A stretch of DNA of 64,000 bases, taken from Brevundimonas vitisensis. GTDB lineage: Bacteria; Pseudomonadota; Alphaproteobacteria; Caulobacterales; Caulobacteraceae. The position numbers and the translations under genes are program-made. Below are positions 21,048 to 28,900 of the stretch, piece by piece (positions within the stretch are counted from its first letter, which is position 1; each line of letters begins with the position of its first letter). Where the stretch lies: NCBI RefSeq assembly GCF_016656965.1, contig NZ_CP067977.1, forward strand, positions 124,001 to 188,000. The letters run 5' to 3'. Under the pieces are notes generated by a model. It was not told the DNA's origin, searched no databases, and saw only the letters and a program-made list of their open reading frames with translations.

Positions 21048-21977
21048 TCAGTCCGCCACCGGCGTCACCAGGGGTTGGTCCGCGAACGCCGCCTCCAGGT
21101 TCTGAAACAACAGCATCAGCATCCCCTGAACTCCCGCCGTCGTCGCCCCGCCCGTGTGTGGCGTCAGGATCAGGTTGGGCACGCCGGACCACCGAGCCGC
21201 CGGCGTCGGCTCGACCTCGAATACATCCAGCGCCGCGTGGCCCAGACGCCCGGACTTGAGGGCCGCAATCAAGGCGTCTTCATCCACCAGCTGACCGCGC
21301 GCGACATTGACCAGCAGGCCCTGAGGCCCCAGCGCATCCATCACCTCTGCCGAGACCAGGCCTCGGTTGGATTCGTCCGCCTTGCAGGCCAGCACCAGAA
21401 TATCGCTGTCACGTGCCAGGGCGATCAGGCTTTCGGCGCGGGGCCAGGCTGCGGGTTTTTCACGCGGTCCCCACCAGGCCACCGACATTCGGAAGGTCTC
21501 GGCCCGGCGCGCCACCGCCTCCCCGATCGCGCCCAGTCCGATGATGCCGAGCCGTTGATCCTTCAAGGATGGGGTGATGGTGCGGGTTTCTGCGGTCCAG
21601 GCACCGGAACGGACCTGGGCATCGCCCGAGACAATCATCCGTCGTGACGCGAGGATCAGGCCGAGGGCATGGTCTGCGACGTCCTCGTGATTGACGCCCG
21701 GCGCATGGGTCACCGCAAGGCCGCGCGCCCGGCACCAGCCCACATCGATCCCGTCGTAGCCCGAGGTGAAGCAGGCGATCAGTTTCAGGTTCGGCAGCCG
21801 ATCGATCAGCGCCTTGTCCAGTGGATATTCGCCCGCCACCACCAGGGCCCCGATTTCCGTCGCCGCCTCGACCGGCGGCCCTTCCCAGAACCGATGAACC
21901 GTGAATGACCCTTCCAGCAAAGTGGTCAGCGGAGCCAGATGGGGCTGCATGATCAGAATGGCAGGGGCTCGGGTCAT
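21048..21977 (-). CDS. D-isomer-specific 2-hydroxyacid dehydrogenase
   Basis: An NAD(P)-dependent dehydrogenase of 309 residues. The nucleotide-binding motif GIIGLGAIGEAVA is central, followed by the catalytic Arg in LVNVARGQLVDE, the Glu region in ALDVFEVEPTP and the catalytic His in LTPHTGGAT. The GHPR/hydroxypyruvate reductase-like subgroup is the closest match by eye; the substrate may be glyoxylate or hydroxypyruvate. ATG 21977 gives a normal family N-terminus (TRAPAILIMQPHL); the frame continues upstream to 22085 in a stretch that overlaps the divergent gene and looks non-coding. Confidence 0.88.
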   Translation of the reverse strand: MTRAPAILIMQPHLAPLTTLLEGSFTVHRFWEGPPVEAATEIGALVVAGEYPLDKALIDRLPNLKLIACFTSGYDGIDVGWCRARGLAVTHAPGVNHEDVADHALGLILASRRMIVSGDAQVRSGAWTAETRTITPSLKDQRLGIIGLGAIGEAVARRAETFRMSVAWWGPREKPAAWPRAESLIALARDSDILVLACKADESNRGLVSAEVMDALGPQGLLVNVARGQLVDEDALIAALKSGRLGHAALDVFEVEPTPAARWSGVPNLILTPHTGGATTAGVQGMLMLLFQNLEAAFADQPLVTPVAD

Positions 21978-22062
21978 CCCAAGGAGGATAGGCCACCGGG
22001 CCAAGGGAGCAAGCGCGCCCCGAATCCTAGACACCCCAAGCCCGGTGGGGCATGGGGGGCTT

Positions 22063-23850
22063 GTGACAGAGAACGCCGCCACCATGGGTCGACGACTGGA
22101 TCTGGATTGGATCCGGGTGACGGCTTTTGGCCTGTTGATCCTGTACCACGTCGGCCTCGTCTATGGGCCCTATGACTGGCACATCCAGAGCGTCCACACC
22201 TTCGGCTGGATGGCCGAGGGTGTGCTGGTCACCAATCCCTGGCGTCTGACGCTCCTGTTTCTGGTGTCGGGCGCTGCGCTGCGTTTCATGACCCTGAGGC
22301 GCACGGCCGGTCAGGTGGCGCGGGCGCGGGCCGAGCGGCTGGTGCCGCCCCTGATCTTCGGCATGCTGATCCTGGTGCCGATCCAGTCCTGGATCGAGGC
22401 CATGGACAAGGGAAGCTGGAGCACCGGCTTCCTGGCCTGGTGGTGGCATGAGTTCAGCCCGTCCGGTCTGATGAACGGGGTGCCGACCAACCACCTGTGG
22501 TTCGTCGTCTATATCGCGGCCTATAGCGCGGTGGCTGTCTGGCTGATGCGGAACCCCGAGCGGCTGGAGCGTATGGAGACTGCCCTGGCCCATCATCTGC
22601 GGGGCTGGCGGGTTTTGGCCGTGCCGGTGGTCTATCTGATCGCCATCCGGGTTCTGCTGTTCCCGCTGTTCGGCATCACCAACAAGCTGACGTGGGATTT
22701 CTACAACCACTTCCTGTCGCTGGGGGCCTTCTTGTTCGGCTTCCTGATGGTCCGGCAGGAGGGGCTGTGGCGCGATCTGGAGCGCTATCGTTGGATCGGC
22801 GTCGGGGCAGCGGCCATCGCCCTGCCCATCATGATGATGCAGACCGCCCATCCTGGGGGTGGAGCGTTCCTGGGCGTACCGCGCGCGGTCGTCTTCGGCA
22901 TCGATCAATGGGCCGTAATCAGCGCCATCCTCGGTTTTGGCAGTCTTTACCTGCGCCGTGCCGATGGTCCGGTCCTGCGCTATCTGACTGATGCGGTCTT
23001 CACCTGCTATCTGGCGCACCAGACGATCCTCGTGGCCGCCGTCTGGTTGATCCGACCGCTCAACCTGCCGGTCGTGGCCGAGGTGGCGGCCTTGGTCGTG
23101 GCCACCTTTGGCGGCAGTCTGCTGATCTATGAAGCGGTGCGGCGGGTGCCTGTTATCCGGCCGATCTGGGGGCTGAAGCCTACGCCGCCTCCGACCGGAC
23201 CGCGCGTGCCCTATCTGCGACGCCGCCGCCTGCTGTGGGTCGGTGTGGCCGCCCCGCTGCTGGCGCTGGCGGCCGTCCTGATCGCGGTGCTGACCTATCC
23301 GGGCTTCGATCACGCACGCCAGTATCTGAGCGAACTGGGTGGGGCGAGCGCACCCATTCCTGCGATCTTCAATCTGGGTGTTCTGATTGCAGGCGCGATG
23401 ACGGCTCTGGCCGGCATCGGGTTCGGCCTCGCGATCCTCGCGCTGGCCCAGGCGCGATTCGTCGGGACGATGACAGCGGTGGTGTTCGTCCTCGCCGGAA
23501 CGGGGCTGGTGCTGTCCAGCCTCTATCCCTGGCCCGATCCCCGGCACATGGCGATCAATCTGGGGCTGGGTATCCAGCTGGCTCCCGTTCTGATTCTATG
23601 GGGGATCTGGGCGCGGTCGGACTTGCGGCGCTTGAAGCTGTTTCTAGCCGTCGTCTTCGTTCTGATGGCCTTTCTGACCGTCATGACCAAGCATCTGGTC
23701 CTTCCGGGCACCGTGAACGACGCCAATGTGGGCTGGTGGGAGAGGGCCTATGCCATCGTTCTGGTCGGCTGGGTGGGCGTCGCAGCCTTCCTGTTGGAGC
23801 GGCGCTTGGCTGGACAGGCAGGGCTGGCGGTAGAGCCGCCCACCAACTAA
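22063..23850 (+). CDS. Acyltransferase-3 / DUF998 fusion membrane protein
   Basis: A 595-residue polytopic protein made of two modules. Residues 8-375 are an acyltransferase-3 domain, with LDWIRVTAFGLLILYHVGLVYG, FLVSGAALRFM and the late AHQTIL region, resembling OpgC-type succinyl transferases. Residues about 386-590 are a DUF998-like six-helix domain with the signature YPGFDHARQYLSELGG. The GTG start at 22063 has GGGGGG upstream; ATG 22084 is the alternative. The next gene, 120 bases on, is opgH, so the N-terminal module may decorate periplasmic glucans; that is inference. Confidence 0.82.
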   Translation: MTENAATMGRRLDLDWIRVTAFGLLILYHVGLVYGPYDWHIQSVHTFGWMAEGVLVTNPWRLTLLFLVSGAALRFMTLRRTAGQVARARAERLVPPLIFGMLILVPIQSWIEAMDKGSWSTGFLAWWWHEFSPSGLMNGVPTNHLWFVVYIAAYSAVAVWLMRNPERLERMETALAHHLRGWRVLAVPVVYLIAIRVLLFPLFGITNKLTWDFYNHFLSLGAFLFGFLMVRQEGLWRDLERYRWIGVGAAAIALPIMMMQTAHPGGGAFLGVPRAVVFGIDQWAVISAILGFGSLYLRRADGPVLRYLTDAVFTCYLAHQTILVAAVWLIRPLNLPVVAEVAALVVATFGGSLLIYEAVRRVPVIRPIWGLKPTPPPTGPRVPYLRRRRLLWVGVAAPLLALAAVLIAVLTYPGFDHARQYLSELGGASAPIPAIFNLGVLIAGAMTALAGIGFGLAILALAQARFVGTMTAVVFVLAGTGLVLSSLYPWPDPRHMAINLGLGIQLAPVLILWGIWARSDLRRLKLFLAVVFVLMAFLTVMTKHLVLPGTVNDANVGWWERAYAIVLVGWVGVAAFLLERRLAGQAGLAVEPPTN

Positions 23851-23968
23851 ATACGCCCGATCACCATTCCGTGATTGAAAATCGCGTCAAGTTGATTGAT
23901 TGTGTGGCCATGGTGCGTCGCAGCAAATCAGTCTCGACGACATGGACCTTTAACGGGGGAGCATCGGC

Positions 23969-25894
23969 ATGAGCGGCATGAGCAATCTCGCGGTCCAGAT
24001 CGAGGCCAATGACGCCTTTGATATTCCGCTGCCCTATCCGCGCGTGGCCCAGTGGCTGCCGGAAGAGGCACCGCTTTCCATGCCGCGTCAGACGTTCGAC
24101 GACGCAGCCATGCAGGCTCGCGTGTCGCCCGATACGCGGCCGAACGGTCTGTTTGGGCGCCGGGTCATCGTGTTCGGCTCAACCCTCGTAATGGCGGCCC
24201 TGGCGGGAATCGCCCCGTTCGTCCTGAGCGCCCGCGAAGGATTCCAGCCGCTGGAAATGCTGGCGTTCGGCCTGTTCATGATCCTGATCACGGCAATCGC
24301 CTGCTGGTTCTGCAGCACTTTCGCCGGCCTGATCGTTCTGTTGACCGGGCGCGAGCAGAAGGATCTGGATTTCGCTCCGCACCCGCCGATGCCTGCCACG
24401 CGCACGGCCCTGCTGATGCCGCTGTACAACGAGGACGCCCGGGCTTCGACCGCGCGTCTGGCTGCCCTGGATGCTTCGCTCAGCCGTCTGGGTGTTGCGT
24501 CCGCCTTCGACATCTTCGTGCTCAGCGATTCGACCAGCGATGCCGCTGCCGCGTCCGAACTGTCCGCCTGCATGGCGCTGCGCGCCCATGCCGGTTGCGC
24601 GGTTTACTATCGTCGTCGCCTGAAGAACATCGAGCGCAAGGCCGGCAACATCGCCGACTGGACCCGTCAGTTCGGCGGGGCCTATGAGTTCATGATCGTG
24701 CTCGATGCCGACTCGACCATGGCGGGCGAGACCGTCCTGCGCCTGGTCGATGCCATGGAGCGTAATCCCGGCGTCGGTCTGATCCAGACGGCACCGACCA
24801 TCATCAAGGCCCAGACCCTGTTTGCCCGCGTGTCGCAGTTCGGCGTGCGGCTCTACGGCCGTGTCGCGGCTGCTGGCCTGGCCTGGTGGGCCGGATCGGA
24901 AGCCAGCTATTGGGGTCACAACGCCATTCTGCGGACCCGTGCCTTTGCCGACTGCGCCGGCCTGCCCGAACTGCAGGGCCGCAAGCCCTTCGGCGGACAC
25001 ATCATGAGCCACGACGTGGTCGAGGCCGCCTTGCTGCGCCGTGCGGGCTGGGCCGTGCATGTTACCGCCGCCCTGGACGGCAGCTGTGAAGAGACGCCGC
25101 CGACCATCACCGACTTCATCCGCCGCGACCACCGCTGGTGCCAGGGCAATCTGCAGCACATCGCCCTGATCGGGGCCAAGGGCCTGAACCCTATCAGCCG
25201 CCTGCAACTAGCCATGGGCTGCATGGCCTATCTGTCTTCGCCTCTCTGGCTGGCCTCGCTGGTCGCCGGTCTGGCGCTTCAGCTGCAGAACCCGGTCGAC
25301 TGGGGGTCCTTCTGGTACATTCTGCACCCGCAGGCCTCGCCCTTCATGCTGGCCTCGCTGCTGGCGGGCGTGCTGCTGATCGGACCCAAGCTGATGGGCT
25401 GCATCCTGGTGCTGAGCCGTCCGGGCGAGCGCCGTGCCTTTGGGGGTGCCCGCCGCATTCTGAAGGGCATGGGCCTGGAAATCCTGCTGTCGGCCCTGCT
25501 GGCCCCGATCCTGATGGTCGCCAACACCAAGGCCGTCATCCAGATCGTCGGCGGCCATGACGCCGGCTGGGGTACCCAGCAACGCACGGCCGACGGCCTC
25601 AGCTGGCGTGATGCCTTCTCGGCCATGCGTTGGCAGATGCTGACTGGCGCGGCCTTTGTCGTCGCCCTGTCGTTCCGCCCGGACCTGGTGACCTGGTTCG
25701 CGCCGATCGTTCTGCCGCTGCTGTTCGCCGCTCCCATCGCCGTTGTGACCTCGCGTCGCCGCACCGGAGAGGCCTTCGCCCGCAAGGGCTGGATGGTCAC
25801 GCCGGACGAGGAGAGCGTGGCGGTCTCGCCCCTGGTTCTGCACAGTGCGCCGCGTCCCGCAGCGATCGAGACCGGAGCCTTGGCCCGCGCCTGA
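23969..25894 (+). CDS. opgH: Osmoregulated periplasmic glucan glucosyltransferase
   Basis: Synthesises the beta-glucan backbone from UDP-glucose at the inner membrane. The GT2 core shows LYNEDARA, VLSDSTSD, the DAD of IVLDADSTM, ASYWGHNAILR, HDVVEAALLRRAGW and RRDHRWCQGN (the R-x-x-R-W product site). Two membrane segments precede the core and about five follow it. At 641 residues it is shorter than the E. coli enzyme (about 850) because both ends are trimmed. ACGGGGGA lies upstream of ATG 23969. opgG is not in the window. A hairpin terminator follows. Confidence 0.9.
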   Translation: MSGMSNLAVQIEANDAFDIPLPYPRVAQWLPEEAPLSMPRQTFDDAAMQARVSPDTRPNGLFGRRVIVFGSTLVMAALAGIAPFVLSAREGFQPLEMLAFGLFMILITAIACWFCSTFAGLIVLLTGREQKDLDFAPHPPMPATRTALLMPLYNEDARASTARLAALDASLSRLGVASAFDIFVLSDSTSDAAAASELSACMALRAHAGCAVYYRRRLKNIERKAGNIADWTRQFGGAYEFMIVLDADSTMAGETVLRLVDAMERNPGVGLIQTAPTIIKAQTLFARVSQFGVRLYGRVAAAGLAWWAGSEASYWGHNAILRTRAFADCAGLPELQGRKPFGGHIMSHDVVEAALLRRAGWAVHVTAALDGSCEETPPTITDFIRRDHRWCQGNLQHIALIGAKGLNPISRLQLAMGCMAYLSSPLWLASLVAGLALQLQNPVDWGSFWYILHPQASPFMLASLLAGVLLIGPKLMGCILVLSRPGERRAFGGARRILKGMGLEILLSALLAPILMVANTKAVIQIVGGHDAGWGTQQRTADGLSWRDAFSAMRWQMLTGAAFVVALSFRPDLVTWFAPIVLPLLFAAPIAVVTSRRRTGEAFARKGWMVTPDEESVAVSPLVLHSAPRPAAIETGALARA

Positions 25895-25932
25895 TCCGCT
25901 TCTGCCGATCGGACAGTCCCCCAAATGCAGAC

Positions 25933-25970
25933 CGGCCCCGCCTGAAAAGGCGGGGCCGATCGTCTTTTCA
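25933..25970. terminator. Terminator between convergent opgH and the RTX gene
   Basis: Perfect 10-bp stem CGGCCCCGCC / GGCGGGGCCG with loop TGAAAA, then ATCGTCTTTTC on the plus side. It lies between two convergent genes and mainly serves opgH; it may work in both directions. Confidence 0.85.
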
Positions 25971-25984
25971 GGCTCTGAGCCGCC

Positions 25985-28900
25985 TCACGCCCACAGGTCG
26001 TGGCTGGTGTGCAGAACCAGACCTTCGTGGCCCAGATCCGGCTGAGCCATGCGGTGATCCAGGCCCGTACCGGTCAGTCCGAAGCGGCCGCCAACCGTCT
26101 CGCCGTCCAAAGTCGCGACCAGATCGACCAGAGTGTCGTCCTGCGCCCCGGGCAGGACCAGGGGTCCATCCAGCGAGACCTTGCCGGTCATGACCTCGGG
26201 CGCCACGCCCGGCAGGACCCAGGGGTCGGCACTGCCGTGACCCTTGCCGCCGCCCAGCAGGAAGCCATCGTCGGGGACGCCCGGCAGGACCAGGGGCGCG
26301 TCCGCATCGGCCTTGACCGTGCTCGAGACCTCGACCCGGCCGGGCAGAACCCAGGGGGCCGTGCCATCGGCGGTGCCACCCTTGTTGGTCTCCAGCAAGA
26401 AGCTGTCGTCAACGATGCCAGGCAGGATCAGCGGCCCTTCTGAGAGGTCGCTCTTGCCTTCGCCGCCGCTCGCCGCTGCGGGCTGTCCGGGCAGGATGAA
26501 GTGGGCGGCCGTCAGGCTGGCCATCGTCACGCCGTGCAGCACGATCAGATTGCCGCCGCCCAGGTCGATGGCACCGTCGTTGCCGACTTGGCTGAAGGCG
26601 GTCTGCAGCTGCGCAAAGCTGGTGAACTGGGAATAGGCGCTCAGGTCGATCCGGTCGCCTGCCGTCTGGAAGTCGCCGATCACATCCCCGCCAGAGGCCA
26701 AGTCGAACAGGAAGGTGTCGTTGCCGCCCTCGCCGAACAGCACGTCATTGCCGCCGCGTCCGTTGATGATGTCGTTTCCGGCCCCGCCCAGCAGATAGTT
26801 GCCCGAGGCATTGCCGCGCAGAATGTTGGCCAGTTCGTTACCGACGCCAAAGGCCGTGGTCCCCTCCAGCACCAGGTTCTCGACATGGGCGTACAGATAG
26901 ACGCCGCCATTGGTCACCCGCACATCGGCATGGACCGTATCGATACCGCCGCCGGCCGCCTCGAACGTCAGGTCGTCGCCACTGTCGACCCAGTAGGTGT
27001 CACTGTCCGAACCGCCATCCATCAGGTCATAGTCACCCAGGCCGGAGTCGCCGCGCAGGACATCATTGCCCGCGCCCCCCACCAGGATGTCGGTGAAGAA
27101 GCCTGTGCCGCCGATCAGGGTGTCGTTGCCGTCCTCGCCATACAGGGCATCGGCGTCCGCGCCGCCGTTCAGCGTGTCTGCGCCCTGACCCCCGACCAGA
27201 TAGTCGATCCCCGCATCGCCGTTCAGCACATCGGCGCCGTCCTGGCCGAACAGGCTGTCATTGCCCGCGCCGCCATTGACCGTGTCGTTGCCTGCCCCCG
27301 CGATCAGCAGGTTCTGTCCCTCGTTGCCGGTGATGACATTGGCCAGCTCATTGCCGACGCCAAAGATGTTCCCGGCGCCCGCTGCCAGGTTCAGATCTTC
27401 GATGTTCGCGTACAGATAAAAGCCGGTCGACGCCGTGACTGTGTCATGGCCGCCGTCGCTATTCTCAAAGATCAGATCCGCCGCCGTATCGACGACGTAG
27501 CGGTCATCGCCAAGACCGCCGGTCATGCTGTCGGCTCCACCTCTACCGTCCAACATATCCTCATAATCGGTGCCGATCAGGACGTCGGCAGCCTCGCTGC
27601 CGATCCGGTTGACGCCGATGCTGGGGGCCGGAACGAGGGGAGGGGTGGTCAAGGTGCGCACAAAGTTGGCGGCGCCGACTGTATGGGCCTGCACGCCCGC
27701 CAGCGTGAGCTGATCACCGCTTTGCAAGGTGATGACGCAATCGTTGCCGTTCTGGGTGATCGCTGAAATCAGCTGAAAGCCGACGTCGATGACGTCCTCT
27801 GACACATTGAAGTCCGTGATCGTGTCGCGGCCGTCACCGGCATAGAAGGCGAACCAGTCACGGCCCGCTCCGCCCGTCATGACGTCGGTGCCGGTGCCGC
27901 CGTTCAAGAGGTCGTCGCCATCGCCGCCCAGGACAGTATCGTTTCCGTCTCCGCCTTCGACCAGATCGCGCCCGCCGCGCCCCTCGACACGATCGTTCCC
28001 GCCGCCGCCCAGAATGATCTCGCTGCGGTCGTCGCCAATCAGAGTGTCTCCGCCATCGGTGCCATAGCGTTCGAACTCGAAGTTCGGCAGGGGCACCTCG
28101 TCCGGGACCAGCACGATGAAATCCGCGATGGAGGCGCGCGTCGTATAGTTGCCCTGGATGAAGATGGTGCCCTGTTCGCCGGTGAAATCCTGGGTCACCG
28201 AGATCACAACGCCGCCGCTGACCTGATTGACCGAATAGTCGCGATATCCTTCCAGCCGCAGCCGGTCGCCTCCGGCACCATCAAAGTCAGTGATGATGTC
28301 GTTGCGGCCGCCCGGTCGGAACAGGAAGGTGTCCGCGCCGGCACCGCCGGTCATCATGTCGTTGCCTTCGTCGCCGCTGATCGTGTCGTTGCCCGCGCCG
28401 CCGTCGATGATGTCCGAACCATTGCCGCCGATGATGACGTCTCCGCCGCCGCCACCGTTGATACGCTCGGCCAGGACCGTACCGACGATCCGCTCTCCGG
28501 CCGAGGTTCCCACGATCGGGGTTGCGGTCGGCTCGGCCGGACCGATCCGGATCGCCCCCATGACATCGGCCAGGCTGTTGATGCCGTTCAGGGTGATCTG
28601 CTGGCCGCCAGCCTGGATGATGATGTTTCGGAAATCCGCGAAGGTGGCGTTGAAGGAGGGGAAGCCTTCCAGCCGCAGGATATCGCCCTCGGCGACGTTG
28701 AAATCCAAAACCACCTCATTGCCGTCACCGGGCCGCACGATGAAGACATCGGCACCGGAGCCACCACTCAGCTGGTCGTTGCCACGTCCGCCCTCGATGA
28801 CGTCGTTGCCGGCCCCACCCTCAATGATGTCTTCACCACCCAGACCGCGCAGGCGATCGTCGCCGTCATTACCGCGCAGCAAATCCGACACGTCCGACCC

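Noticed and set aside
22027..23547. A 506-residue minus-strand frame opposite the acyltransferase fusion
   Set aside because: Low-complexity His/Gln/Arg-rich translation typical of antisense to membrane genes.
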